This document shows, piece after piece, positions 42,272-56,335 of a stretch of DNA of 64,000 bases. The stretch is from Dimargaris cristalligena (taxonomy: Eukaryota; Kickxellomycota; Dimargaritomycetes; Dimargaritales; Dimargaritaceae): contig JANBQC010000008.1 in assembly GCA_027576995.1 (NCBI GenBank), positions 84,631 to 148,630 of the forward strand, read 5' to 3'. Position numbers and translations under genes: made by a program. The number at the start of each line of letters is the position of its first letter. Position 1 is the stretch's first letter. The notes under the pieces were generated by a model. The model was not told where the DNA came from, searched no databases, and worked only from the letters and a program-made list of their open reading frames with translations.

Positions 42272-45085
42272 ATGATCCAATCGAACCCTAATCGCCTTAA
42301 GCAGCTGCTGGAGGAATCTCAGCAGCTTACGAGCCACATAACCCCCACCGATCTCCCTGCACTCCAACGGGGCCTCGGTCAAATTGAATCGGAATCCCGT
42401 CGTCTGGTGTCCCGGACGATTTTGGAGCCCCCTGGTTCGGATGCCAAAGGGCATTTCCTTCTTGCTAGCGGGGGAGTCGACCCGGACAAGCTCTCCCGGG
42501 CCATTAGATCCTTCAACCTGGCCACCACGTTCGAACCCGTACAAACGATCCCCGATACCGATGTGGAAGGGTATTTGAACTACCAGCGCGAACAACTCAT
42601 CGTTAATGCCCTCGAAAGCGGGTACCGCGAAACGTGCCAGGATTTCGAGGTCGCGTACGAAAGTGCGTTTCAGGCCGATTGGCAGCGTGCCAAACAGCGG
42701 TTGTTGGAGGAGTTGGGTCAGCCCCCGGCCCAGACCGACCGTGGCAGTGGCAGTAGTGGTGGTGGGCGGGGCGCCCGGGCCAGTGGGAACGACGCTACTA
42801 TTGACTCGGACCGTTTCTTCGCGGGTTTGGGCGATCGTTCCGCCGATTTGGGCGGCCGGCGCCGGGGGTCCAGCCTCCAGCTTAATCCCCGCATGCAACA
42901 GTACGCTGCGGCGGTGGAAACCCTCAACGATAAGCGGCTGCAGCATGCCGACTGTACCGTGGTAGCGCAGTTTGAGGAAGTGGCCCGGACTCTCTCCGGT
43001 GACGACCGGTCCCAGCAAATGATCACGAGCTGGAACTTGCTCTCCTCCATCCTCGACGAGCGTATCGTGGCGGGCGGCAAATTGGATACCAGCAGTGCCC
43101 TAATGGAAGCGGAATTCAGCGACGCGTATCTGCACAGCAACTACGATTCTCTCACGGCGGTCCAGGTCCGTACCTATCTGATCCGGGGGGCCCGCCATTA
43201 CCTACACGAACAATTCGTCCAGTACGTGGAACGTATCCTCGCCCAGTACCCGCGTGAAGCCCAAATGGGTGGGGTACCGTCGATTCATAACAAAATCCAG
43301 GCCTACCTCAACGTCAAGCTGGCCCGGTCGGATTCAAGCCAGGAGAATCTGGAGAAGAACCAAGGTCAACCCGTTTGGGCCCACATGTACTATCTGTTCC
43401 GCGCCGGTTATCCGAAGGAGGCTCTGCAATACGCCCTGCGGCACGAGAACTTTTTGGTCCAGAACGAGCGCAACTTTCTCACCTACCTCAAGGCCTACTT
43501 GGATGACCAGGATCACCGCTTGCCGAAATCCCTGCGGGACCGCCTCCAAGGCGACTACCAACGTGTGGCCCATAACGCCCACGACCAGGGTGATCCCTAC
43601 AAACTAGCCATGCTGAAATTGATTGGCCGGTGCGAACTGGCCCGTAAATCGGTACCCGCTGTTGTGCAAACCACCGAAGACTACATCTGGCTGCAGCTCA
43701 TGCTTATCCGGGAAACGAGCAGTTCCGAAGAAGTACCGGACGAACGCTACACCCTTCGGGACCTCCAAAAGCTGCTCCTGCGCTTCGGAGCCAACCACTT
43801 CAACCCCAATGGCAACAACCCAGTCCTTTACTTCCAGGTACTCCTGCTGAGTGCCCAGTTTGAGCAGGCCGTGGGCTACCTCCTGCAGCTGGAGAGCTAC
43901 CGCATCGAAGCGGTTCACTTCGCCATTGCCCTGGCGTACTACGGACTGATCCGTGTCACTCCCTTGGATCAACCCATGGGGGTGTTGGATTATCTGACGA
44001 CGGTGGTGGATGCCGAAGGGCACGAAATTTACTGCCTGAACTTCAACAAGATCCTGGGCGATTACGTCTACCGTTTCGGACCCGCCGACGCCCCATCGGC
44101 CCTCCACTACGTGTTCCTGCTCCGTCTCCACAGTCTCTTGCCCGACAAAGATTCCGCCCGCGTCCAACACCAGGCCGCCTTGGCCAGCGAGGCCATTCAG
44201 GGCATATTGCTCGACACCGCGGACTACGGCCACCTGCTGGGTGAGGTGCAGCGCGACGGGTCCCGCAGCGAGGGCTTCCTGGAACGTTACCAGCCGTTAC
44301 TGGCGACGGACCCGGCTACTGCTGATACGCTGCAGCTTATTACTAAACAGGCGGCCGAAAATTGCCGGCGCGACGGTCGGTTGGGCGAAGCCATCCTGTT
44401 ATACAACATGGCGGAGGAGTATGATACTGTGATTGCCTTGATCATTCTGCAGCTCGGGGAAATTCTTTCCAACCCGACCGAACGTAACCATCTGGCCGTA
44501 GCTGCTAGTGCGGGCAACGTCGATGCCAACAATCCCCCCCCTACTTTTACCACGCCCTCCGGGGCCCTGGGCTTGACGGCATCCGGGGTCACCCAACTCA
44601 CGGCGCCCGAAGTGAAGCGTCTCGGCGAGAATATCCTGGACCATTATCTGCGGTACCCCCATATCCAAGCCCAAATCAGTACCCACCACCGGGAGACGTG
44701 CATCCAAATCCTGAGTCTGCTGGACTTCATGGTCGCCCACGAACAGGGTCGTTTTGATGCCGCCCTCCTCATCATCGAGAAACTGGACCTCATCCCCTTG
44801 GACGCCGATGTGGCCGTCATTACCCGGCGCGCCGAACAACTCCGCGATTTGGACGAGGCGGTATCCCGGAATTTCCCTGATATCCTGCTTGCTACCATGG
44901 ATACGCTGAGTCACTTATATAACCAAACCAAGCAGTCCCAGTTCCTGGATGCGACCAAACAGTCCCAGTTGGCCCTGTACCGTAAAAAGGGTCGTTCAGT
45001 GATGGTATTGGCGGGTATGATCCAGTTCCGTATGCCCCCCGATACGTATTCAAAACTCAATCGTTTGGATGTTTTCATGCACTAA
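42272..45085 (+). CDS. NIC96: nuclear pore protein Nup93/Nic96
   Basis: An intronless gene of 937 residues, somewhat longer than human NUP93 (819) and yeast Nic96 (839). The N-terminal part is Gln/Leu-rich and helical (RLKQLLEESQQL) as in the coiled-coil region that binds other pore subunits, followed by a Gly/Ser-rich insert (SGSSGGGRGARASG) at about 150-180. From residue about 200 on it is almost all helical, with family-typical stretches: VWAHMYYLFRAGYPKEAL, YTLRDLQKLLLRFGANHF, NPVLYFQVLLLSAQFEQA and AIALAYYGLI. The protein is a linker in the inner ring of the nuclear pore complex. Start ATG at 42272 is the first in frame after the promoter. The opposite-strand ORF of 278 codons at 42182-43018 is a shadow of this gene. 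Confidence 0.95.
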   Translation: MIQSNPNRLKQLLEESQQLTSHITPTDLPALQRGLGQIESESRRLVSRTILEPPGSDAKGHFLLASGGVDPDKLSRAIRSFNLATTFEPVQTIPDTDVEGYLNYQREQLIVNALESGYRETCQDFEVAYESAFQADWQRAKQRLLEELGQPPAQTDRGSGSSGGGRGARASGNDATIDSDRFFAGLGDRSADLGGRRRGSSLQLNPRMQQYAAAVETLNDKRLQHADCTVVAQFEEVARTLSGDDRSQQMITSWNLLSSILDERIVAGGKLDTSSALMEAEFSDAYLHSNYDSLTAVQVRTYLIRGARHYLHEQFVQYVERILAQYPREAQMGGVPSIHNKIQAYLNVKLARSDSSQENLEKNQGQPVWAHMYYLFRAGYPKEALQYALRHENFLVQNERNFLTYLKAYLDDQDHRLPKSLRDRLQGDYQRVAHNAHDQGDPYKLAMLKLIGRCELARKSVPAVVQTTEDYIWLQLMLIRETSSSEEVPDERYTLRDLQKLLLRFGANHFNPNGNNPVLYFQVLLLSAQFEQAVGYLLQLESYRIEAVHFAIALAYYGLIRVTPLDQPMGVLDYLTTVVDAEGHEIYCLNFNKILGDYVYRFGPADAPSALHYVFLLRLHSLLPDKDSARVQHQAALASEAIQGILLDTADYGHLLGEVQRDGSRSEGFLERYQPLLATDPATADTLQLITKQAAENCRRDGRLGEAILLYNMAEEYDTVIALIILQLGEILSNPTERNHLAVAASAGNVDANNPPPTFTTPSGALGLTASGVTQLTAPEVKRLGENILDHYLRYPHIQAQISTHHRETCIQILSLLDFMVAHEQGRFDAALLIIEKLDLIPLDADVAVITRRAEQLRDLDEAVSRNFPDILLATMDTLSHLYNQTKQSQFLDATKQSQLALYRKKGRSVMVLAGMIQFRMPPDTYSKLNRLDVFMH

Positions 45086-45251
45086 CTAGGTTAGATGCAT
45101 TATATATATCTATATCTATATATATATACCACTATATTATTATTGTTTTTTTGCTGAAGAAATGGGGTGGAATATACCCTCTCTTTTTCTATCTCTTGGC
45201 TCTGCCTTTAGTACCGTGTTATACCCCGTATTACCATTGTTATTTCCACAA

Positions 45252-45288
<37 letters not shown>

Positions 45289-47108
45289 CTATATATTCTC
45301 ACTATTTACACCCTGTTGCCTTCATTCTTATTCCAGTATAAAACCAATTTAGCTCTTAAATCTAACCAAATAAACTTCCACTTTCGGTGCATAACCAGGC
45401 TCATCGAATTTCATGCGCACGCTTCACTTTAGCCGATAAGGGCGTTGTTTTGGCTAGCTGTATAGTTTAACGCACAGTGTTGGTATGGACCCCACCGCTA
45501 GGTAAATACCAAATTCCCTATTTAACTCTCGCGCAGTCCTCTCTTGAATTTCAATGATCGATACATTGACGTACACGCAACTTGCCCCATACTGAGTTTA
45601 ACTAATCAACATAATAAAAAAATGAAGCCACTCGCTTGAACTTATCTGGGTTGGTACTGATGCCCCTATTGCCAGTCGCCGCTATTCAAAGCTGCAGTCC
45701 CACATTTTCGATGCCTACTTGTTTCGATTGTACTGGCCATCAGTATAAAATAGGAAAATTTGGCTATACTATATTACACTGAGCATTTGCCTGATTTATG
45801 GTGGTTCTACTTTCTTTTGTATATCTCCGGCCCGCCCTTTATCAATGTTCCCCGAGTTAGGCTTATAAATGGAAATACGGCATTGATTGTGTGAAGCCAT
45901 GAAGAACTTGTGGGCTGGAATGTGGAGAGCGTATTTCCAATCAATAGGGCCCAAATAAACATAATAGATTTGCGTTGGGTTACTACGTTGAAGACGTCCC
46001 CGAGGTATTTTAAACGAAATACTTTTTGTAGACGAACTTGGATTGGATTTGGTCTGTCGGAAAGTTCAGAGTGATACTTAAGTTTTTTACTCAATCTCTT
46101 AAACTACATACAAAACCCAATCGAGAAGTATGGTTGATAAAAATGACATGTCGCAATCTAATTGGTAAGTTGTAGAAAATATATTGTTTGACACTTGTGG
46201 AGCAAAATGCTTAATTATTTTATAGCTGCTACTTAGCTTTGATTTTCCTCCCTAGATTGTCATATTTTTCTCGACTAAGTTGTCTAGAAGATCGCCCGAT
46301 GTCAAGATGCCCAAATCCGCATAACGTACTAGCCCTCAGAATCTTGGACGGATACAGTCCTCAACACCTTTCTCATTATTACTATAGAATTGGTGCGTGA
46401 ATATCACGTTGAGGTTTACTAGTAGTGGTTTCATGATCCACGGAAGTTACAGCGTATGCAAGATGTTCAAACAAACAGCCCAATGGGGACACTAAATTAG
46501 CTAACATTTTATGGTTAGAAGGCTAGGGCTGATCTTTAATTGTCCTAACTGATGCTTAGTGGAGAAACCAATATAATATAACCAAGCCAGAGTCGAGTAG
46601 AGGGGGGAGTCTTGTTCATAATAGGATACTACTGGATGGGGGGAAAGGCAGGTGCGTATTATATAGAGGGCAGCTTAATGGCCCAAGCTGGTCATGTGAA
46701 ACTGTTTGTGGATGATGACGGTGTTGGTTTGGCTGGTGAATATTCATATTTGGGTGCATGGGAGAGAGAGAACACTATATGTTAATGCGAAACCCTTAAT
46801 GCCGGGGAGAGTATCGGAGAAGCAGAACGGTTCTCTCCTTCCCCACACTCTACTGGCAGCGCGGGCCTGGGGGACAGTGAAAGAATGGAAGAGACAGCGT
46901 GCGAGACTCTCTTCTGCCAACATACTTCTTAACCTTCAAAACCACCCGCTTGGCTCTATGCAACTCGACTGCTTTCTTCCCTTTGTCTTTAGAAGTACCT
47001 TCTCCTTTGGATATTTCCCTCTTGGCTATGCATTTCCGTCCGTTGCTTCTACTAATTCCCTTCGTACAGTAATCGCCTCCGCAACCTAGCCCAACACTAT
47101 ACCTCTCC
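45086..47108. other. intergenic with microsatellites
   Basis: Directly after Nup93 lie TA-rich repeats (about 45101-45128) and a CT tract. The rest is AT-rich with no supported gene. The last 300 bp before 47109 are pyrimidine-rich and likely the PEX3 promoter and leader. Confidence 0.5.
45257..45282. repeat. (CT)13 microsatellite
   Basis: Thirteen perfect CT units are directly visible. Confidence 0.95.
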
Positions 47109-49325
47109 ATGTTCTCTTCGATATACGGCTTCGCCAAACGCCACCGCAAGGCCTTCTTCATATCCGCCGGGGTCCTCGGCGGCGTATACTGGGTCGGCCA
47201 GTATGCCAAAAAGAAAATAACCGAAATGCAGGCCGCCATGGCCCGCGACCGGCTCCTCCAGGAAAAGTAAGTTTCTAACCCGCTCCACCAATCCCCTCCT
47301 TTTCACTCTCTCCATGTCTCCCGCGCTTCCCAGGCGTCGACGACTAACACACATCCACACACGCGGGGCGCGCGATTGCCTCAGCTATGGTATAGATTGG
47401 GTGGGCAACATAGGTACAGCTGGTAGTGGTATACTTCGGCGCCCACCTAAAGCACACCCCCCCTGTTAGCACGTAACAATATCAGCATTTACGCCTGTTC
47501 CTCCCCCCCCCCAACTCCACTCACACTCTATTGCCAACAACGATTATTATTCCCACTGTGTGTGTGTGTGCGTACACGTATGTGTTTCTTTCCCGCCCTG
47601 TCCTGCAGCCTCAAACGCCGGTTCGAACAGAACCAACAGGACTGTACCTTCACCATCATGTCCCTACTGCCCACTCTATCCGAACCCCTGCTGGACACCA
47701 TGAATGTGGAAAAACTGGTCCAAACTCTCAAAGAATACCGCAAGGGCGGTAGTATTAATCCCGCCTCACGCAGCCCCCCCGCATTGCCAGCGGTCGAAGG
47801 CGGTGGTAGTAGTGGTGATGACCCATCCGCTAATTTATCCAACCCGGCATCGCCCTCCCCCGCCGCCACCACGACATTAATCGACCCGGGCGTCCATCAC
47901 CCCGCCCGGTCCAAGGTGGAGCTGTGGGAGGATATCAAACTGACCAGTTTTACCCGCACCCTGACCTCCCTGTACTGCCTCAACTACCTGACCGTGTTTG
48001 TGTACCTCCAATTGAACCTGATCGGTCGCTTTATCTACGCCGACTCGTTGGCCTCCCTCGTGCGTGGGTCCCCGTCGGCCGACGATACGAATCCCCAGCG
48101 CGCTCCAGCCGGGGATTCAATGAACTCCGGGAAGGCCGACCCCCATGCCCCGACGAGCCGCCGCCTCCCGTTCATGGTGGAACAGGCCTACCTAACCCTG
48201 ACCTGGTGGTTCCTTCACATTGGCTGGCAGTCATGCCAAGCGGCCGTGGAAACCGCCGTCCACGACGTCTTTTCCACCGTCTCCCTCAAGGCCAAACTCA
48301 CCCATTTTGAGCTGGTCGATTTGATCGGACAGGTGCGCGAGCGTGTCGAACACCCGGCCTCGGGCCCCGCCTCCGACCGGTCTACCCTTCATCACCCGTC
48401 GGATACCAATCCCCATACCATGTCCCCGGGTTCAACGTCATCTAACCTTAACGGGGACTCGATCATCGTCAGTGAAGACCTTCTACTCCCGACCGACCCC
48501 GACGATCTCGAGCGTACCCTATTGGAAGGGGGAGCCAACCCCAGGATGCTAACCGACCCGACCCTACTCCACATCGTGGCCGAAACCCGGGATTTTCTCG
48601 ATTCCCCCGATTTCCGTATCGTATGCGGGCGCTGCCTCGACCGTACCTTTGCCGTACTTTTCGATACCCTGCTCCAGTATTTCCCCGCCGAACCCGTCGC
48701 CCCTCAACAACAGCAGCAGTCACTCCATCACTCTACTTCCTCTACCGCCCCGTCGGAATCCCTCCGGCCAAATGCTCCGTCGACGTCGGATTTGACGGCG
48801 TCATTCCAGGCGAGTGCCACGATGCCAACCATAACGACTACGGCCGCCTCGGATATCAGCGCCACCCAGTCGGTCGACTTGGTCCAAGAATTCGAGAATT
48901 TCAGCAGTGTGGAATCTCGACTAGCCGTAGCTACCATTATCCCCCGCGTCACCCGTGAGGTGCACCAGATTCTTAACGGATTCCCGAACAATTATCTTGA
49001 GGTAAGTAGTCCCCCCTTTTTGATTTGATATCACTATTGCTGCAGTTGTGACTGGGATTTCCCCCTCGTGATACGTCAAAGATAGAATGGCAGTGTTATA
49101 CCACCACCATGCACGCCAGCGGTACTTTGAATTGCTACTGCTACAACAACAAAAAAAAACACCTCTAAATCCTAACTAACAACCCTGTTTTCATTTTATT
49201 AACAACCCTATATCCACCATTTCTCCACCAACCCCCTTCTCCCATGGCATTTCTATTAGGTGATCACCGCTGTGCCTGAACTGCAGGCTTTCTCCGCGGT
49301 TATTTACACGTCGCTTGAACTTTAA
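47109..49325 (+). CDS. PEX3: peroxisomal biogenesis factor 3 (peroxin-3)
   Basis: Three exons: 47109-47266, 47609-49001 and 49260-49325, joined at GTAAGT donors and CAG/TAG acceptors, giving 538 residues. The N-terminus carries basic residues and one membrane helix (FAKRHRKAFFISAGVLGGVY), as in PEX3, which anchors in the peroxisomal membrane and docks PEX19 with its cargo. After intron 1 comes the conserved RRFEQNQQDCTFTIMSLLPT. Further family marks are SKVELWEDIKLTSFTRTLTS, the LNYLTVFVYLQLNLIGRF helix and a C-terminal helical end (VPELQAFSAVIYTSLEL) in exon 3. The protein is longer than human (373) and yeast (441) PEX3 because of Ser/Thr/Pro-rich inserts near residues 90-125, 180-205, 275-315 and 390-440. 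A (GT)n run lies in intron 1 near 47560. It converges with the ferredoxin gene, 308 bp apart. Confidence 0.93.
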
Positions 49326-49633
49326 AATATCCGACTTTCTGTATTCTGCTTTAGTTTTGAAGAATATAAATAATTAAATGGTGTGATAGTTATATTTCCT
49401 AGCAAATTGGCCTCGCTGGGGCTCTGCCAGTCAAATGGGATAGTTTAGAGACCTGGACAGTGGTAATGCAAACCTATTTTATTGATCACCTCTAACTACG
49501 ACCCAGAAGCGGGACCACTACCCTTCAAAATCCCCCCCCGGACCCTTTTAATGATTTCTAGAGTCCATCAGAGACGCGAAGGTGTATTTTTCATCTTTGG
49601 AATCTATACAAACGCTACATCGTATAAGCGCAA

Positions 49634-51163
49634 TTAGTGAGGCTTGGGTTTGAATCCATCCACAGCCATGTTCCGTGTGGCCGAGGGCATGCGGACTACC
49701 AGACCATCGAGATCTTTAGTCATAACCACTTGGCATCCGAGACGCGACCTACAAATAGAAAATATACATAAAAAAAGGGGGGACAGTGATGTAATAGTGG
49801 ATTAATAAGGTGTGGGAGTCAATACGATCTATACAGTGGCATCCGTAATTGTTGGGTACCAATTGCTGCGAGTCATGTATAGTCAAATTACCAGGTGCTT
49901 CATGATACTTACGTTTCAGTTAGACCAAAGGCCAAGTCAAGCATATCGTTTTCTTCGTCACTCGGTTCTTCCAGTTTATCATAGTCCTCGGGATCCATAA
50001 TAATGTGGCAAGTAGAGCACGCCAGCGATGCTTCGCAGGCCCCTGGACGTGGTAGCACGAGAGATGGGGGTAATTAAAGGGATTATAATAGTTAGACTAG
50101 CATTTTGGGGATGGGAAGGAGTTAAGTAGGATGCATTCCTCAAGTAGTAGCGATGGTTATAAATGCCCAATACAGCTAAACTGATCGTTCCCGGGGCATG
50201 TCAATAAGTATGCACAGCCATGGATTTAGACACCCTTATTATTGAAATCGTACGGGAAATGTAGTATAAGAGGGAATATACACCAAAGGAAGGGTGCCCG
50301 ATCACATCATGTCAATTTATATATATAACGTACCTTCTAGATCGATATTGTTAGCATGGGCAATCTCCAACAGAGTATCGCCCTCATAGCATCGCACTTG
50401 TTTTTTTTCACCCTCGGGAGTAATGAAGGTCACGCTGAGGCTAATATGGGGACGTTGCAAGGTTGAGCGTGGGGGATACCAGTGAAAATAAAATGGATTT
50501 AGTTAGAAACCAGCTAGATAGTTAAAATAGGGATGATGCATAGACTAATTTGGGGATATACTGTAAGCTAGATAGCTTATAGTCCTGAAGATGATAATCG
50601 ACCAAGGCAAATTAGGGATGCCAAAAACCACTTACCCTTCGCCTTCGGGAGGGATTTGGGCGCTACCGTGGCGATGCGCTATTATGGTGTACGGTCCATT
50701 TACCCGGAAGCAATATATATATATATATAATGTTAAGTTAACAAAATGGCCGAGGCTCTCTAGCCGGAGAAAATCGGTATCGCAGTACCAGACCCGTAAG
50801 TGTTGCGTGAGGCTGAACGGAGTCGGTCACCGGCAAGGAAGTGGGGGACATCATTGGAGAAAGGTATTTGGCCCCTGACCTCTGTAGGTCACATAAGATA
50901 ATGTGTACAGAGAGAGGGAATGTGGGGAGGGACCGAGACTTACCTGAAGTAGCATGGAGAGATCGCACCTTGGCCTTGGAGACCCATTTAGCGGGGGCCC
51001 GAATGAGCCCCGGGGCATTGAGGTTTCTAGAGACCGGGGCTAGGTTGGAATAAGACCAACTGTGGGAGAGCCGCCATACGGGTACGATTGCGGTGGTTGG
51101 CCGGGACGGGAGGGTATTTGGCACACGGGTGCCACGGACTAAGGCAGATCTAAGAACGAACAT
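49634..51163 (-). CDS. YAH1: mitochondrial [2Fe-2S] ferredoxin (adrenodoxin type)
   Basis: Five exons: 51163-50944, 50678-50636, 50440-50334, 50042-49913 and 49748-49634, giving 204 residues with every join in frame. Exon 2 is only 43 bp. The first 75 residues are basic, Ser/Ala-rich and free of acids, ending in VRSLHATS, a typical mitochondrial presequence. The ferredoxin domain follows: [42 protein letters not shown] (three cluster cysteines), the acidic partner-binding stretch [17 protein letters not shown], then SRLGCQVV with the fourth cysteine and the C-terminal MPSATRNM. It transfers electrons from ferredoxin reductase for iron-sulfur cluster and haem A synthesis in the matrix. The symbol is by analogy to yeast. 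Confidence 0.95.
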
Positions 51164-52717
51164 GGCGAAAACTAATTGAGGCTGGAACAGCAGGCAAGGG
51201 TCTGTAATAATGTAAAAGGGATATACTGGAGAAGGGCGTGAATACAATATATTAAGGTGAGAAGGAGAATGCTACAGTAGTGGTAAAGGAATTGGGGCCA
51301 AAGGTAGAGAGAGAGAGAGTTGAGTGGAGTGGTTGGTGTACGCGCAAGGGGGGGGTGTGACGAGGCTTCTTCCCATTATAAGGAAAAAAACAGCAAGGCG
51401 GTGTGGTGGGTTGTTAGTCACGAATTATCAGATTATTTCCTTAGGACTGAGCATTTTCCAAAATTCAGTCGTCTCGTTAATGAAGTATCCTTCTCTGCTG
51501 CCACACACAGCACATGAATCTTCTTGACACAACTACCGGAGCGCCCTATAAAGCCCCGGCCCCGGTCCCCAATCACTGGCTCCGTAAATTTTCCACAAAT
51601 GATTGGCGAGCCAGCAGGTCCTAAAAGTATCGAAATTTAGGCCTCGGCGCCATTCCAGTCAATTGACAGTATATTCCTCGACTATTGAGCGGAATACGTT
51701 TATGGATCTCTGGCAGGCTGTAGTTTATGATACAATACCGTTGCCAACTTTTCCATTCTTTGGCATTCCTCTAGTTTAGGCGGTTTCTGAGATAATAGCC
51801 ACATAGTGCGAGTCAGTTTTGCCCTAATTTAACTAGAGTCTCTCGCATCAAAATGCGCTATTTATTAGGTTCGGATATAATCCCTAGTATACTATTCCTG
51901 AATCCCCAAATATTGGGTTTGTCCGTGGCCCTCTCCTATTTACATTGGGTGTCTAAATTTGCGGCTGCTTTCATGACTGTAGATTGAAGGAGGAATACGG
52001 GCATTTTTCGATTCACGGGCTGGTTTAGTAAACACCGCTCTTCTACTCACTTCGCCGTGGCCGAAACCCTCGAAAACTGATTTCTATTATTGAATCGTTG
52101 AACAAACCCGTTGACTGGTGGTATTTTTTCATCGTACTCACTGTGGCTGTCCTACTTTAGTTTCTCGACTAAGGATTATATACATATATATGTTATGCGT
52201 GAATCCTATATATACTCCCCACAAAGTGCTCCACTTGGATGCATTCCTGGACTTCCCCTTTTCTTAAAGTCAAGTTCATTTCCGCGATTCACCTTGGTTT
52301 GGCACGCCATTCTTCCAGTCTTCTTTCTTTTCGTTATCCAATACGAGTCCGCCCGTCGGGTACCTTGTGACTTGATTCAATCGCCTTCAATTCCCTGAGC
52401 AGTACCATCAATAGCTAGAATATACGCCCCCGCGGTGGTGTCAATCCCGGAAGTAGTAGTGTACACACCCCTTACCACAAGGTTCCAACGTACTCCCACC
52501 ACCACGAAACAGCCGTATTCCCCTGTATTCACCTTTACCACATTAAACCCATTTACAAGCCAACCCCATTGCTTTCCCATTGTTCCTTAGTGTACCAAAA
52601 GTATTATTGGCTATATATATTTGCGTAGACCGCTGTTTTGTCCTCTTAAGTAGGCCGTACTGCCATCGTCTTTTTTTTTTCTCCACAGCTCCCCACCGCC
52701 TCCCATTTCCCCCGACC
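51164..52717. other. intergenic between divergent ferredoxin and GCN5 genes
   Basis: 1.55 kb. A (GA)n run lies near 51307-51320, next to the ferredoxin start. A T-tract followed by CTCCACAG at about 52670-52687 just before the GCN5 ATG could be a splice acceptor of a leader intron. No other gene is supported. Confidence 0.5.
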
Positions 52718-54855
<2,138 letters not shown>

Positions 54856-55594
54856 ACTGGCTAATTTGTTTGGTGTAGTTTATCCTACTTTGAAAGGGGG
54901 ACCTCTCGCTTAACTTGTTGGAGTTCGGGGTTTGCCATTCTCATTGCCCGTCTTCTTTAGGTTTTTTACTTCGCATCCCCCTAATTTGTACTTTGGCCTA
55001 TGATATTATCATACATACATACATACATATATATATATATATATTTAAGTATTGAATTTCCCACCGAAATATGAAATTATTGGATTTAAATAGTATAGAT
55101 AAAGTCATTCTCATATATAGAACCTGATCAGTAAAGCTGCATGAAAAGGCCGATGAAGGGTTAAATGAAGCGTACCTACTTTGGTTTGCAGAATTTGCAT
55201 TACTGGTTGGTGTAGTGGCTTCGATTTATCACCCAATATTTAGTAAGTTACCGCCCGTAATCTATCGCTTGTCCAACCATTGTTTAATATTCTACGACGT
55301 AGGAGACCGTTTTTAGATAATAAAAAAAAACCCCGCTCCCAGCAATGCAATTCGCGGGCGGAGGGCCTAGACGACATCAGATATTTTGGAAGGCTTCTAG
55401 GGATGGCAGGGAAAGAAATGTGCGATATAAATCCATTTGTCACACCCAATTGGCCCATTCCCCATACTGAACAGGAAATACTGTTTTAGCTACTGCCGTT
55501 GGACCTTACTACAGGTTTTCTGGTGCTTAAAATGAAGGCATTTAATGGGAAACCCTTGCCTACGAAATGGCCACTTATAGGGGGGCTTGGTATT
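54856..55594. other. intergenic
   Basis: GCN5 3' region, containing a tetranucleotide/TA microsatellite; nothing else supported. Confidence 0.5.
55011..55044. repeat. (ATAC)n-(AT)n compound microsatellite
   Basis: Four to five ATAC units run directly into an AT repeat. Confidence 0.9.
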
Positions 55595-56327
55595 TTACGG
55601 ATGCTGATGCCGTCTCGTGCGCGTGGCATTTTGAAATTGTTTGAAACAGTATGGACAGTGGTGCCAATTGGGGGTACATTCGGAGTCTTTCTGACGCATA
55701 TGCCCCAAATGGCGGGTTCGATTTTTGAAACTCCAGCCCACAGTCCCCGCGGGTCTGATTATAGGCACAGGTTCGGGTCTTCTGGTGTTTAGACACATCA
55801 TGGCTATTTTTAAAGGTTAACCTGCAGCTGGAGCAAGCCAGACCACGGCATTTGGCTTCGTGACTCTTATATCCGCTCTTGGTGGAAACCATAGCCCCGC
55901 ATTGCTTACATTCCAGACCAGTACCGGCCCGGTGGACCCGTAGGTGGTTCTCCCATTAGGTCTTACCAATGGGCTGGCGTGGGCAGGTCGAATTGCCTCG
56001 GTATTGGCAACACTGATAATCCACTTCTTCGGTAGGACGGGCCTCCGGGTGCTTCTTCGTGGGAGGGGAGTGTTGGCGGCTAGGCGGGGAGGGACCACCA
56101 GTATGATCATCGGGTCTACGCATCACGATGCCCTGTTCTGGCACTAGTTCAGGGCTCGACGGCAGTGTGACGGGATGATGAATATCGGTGTTAAATTAGG
56201 GGTGGGAGTGGGGGTGAGTCAAGTTAGCTTCGGGGGACCCCATCGATTCCGCAGCCACCGGGTATGATGAGGTCTGGTCACCGGTCAGGTAGCTCGCCGC
56301 ACCTCTATTCGCATCCGTTCCGGCCAT
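55595..56327 (-). pseudogene. broken C2H2-type zinc-finger protein gene
   Basis: Reading from an ATG at 56327 (MAGTDANRGAASYL), one frame carries a Ser/Pro/His-rich N-terminus and then cysteine/histidine-rich fingers. It is interrupted by an in-frame TAA after THPHSHP and a second in-frame TAA inside a finger (CPRQPIGKT, stop, WENHLRVHRAG). Further fingers follow in the same frame: LECKQCGAMVSTKSGYKSHE and LACSSCRLTFKNSHDVSKHQ. Near 55692 the finger pattern jumps to another frame, which continues as GHMRQKDSEC and HHCPYCFKQFQNATRTRRH before a stop at 55595. Two nonsense codons and one frameshift suggest a decayed transcription factor or nucleic-acid-binding protein. A GTAAGA next to the second stop could be a splice donor, but no intron would remove the stop without also removing finger sequence. 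Confidence 0.6.
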
Positions 56328-56335
56328 GTTCCCCT

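Noticed and set aside
42182..43018. 278-codon minus-strand ORF opposite Nup93
   Set aside because: It is the antisense shadow of a clearly coding Nup93 frame and has no recognisable domain.
43604..44233. 209-codon minus-strand ORF inside Nup93
   Set aside because: Antisense shadow; composition follows from GC-rich third positions of the real gene.
50738..51247. 169-codon minus-strand ORF read as a single gene
   Set aside because: Only 51163-50944 is coding (first exon of ferredoxin); the rest is leader and intron, and the spliced model rebuilds a full ferredoxin.
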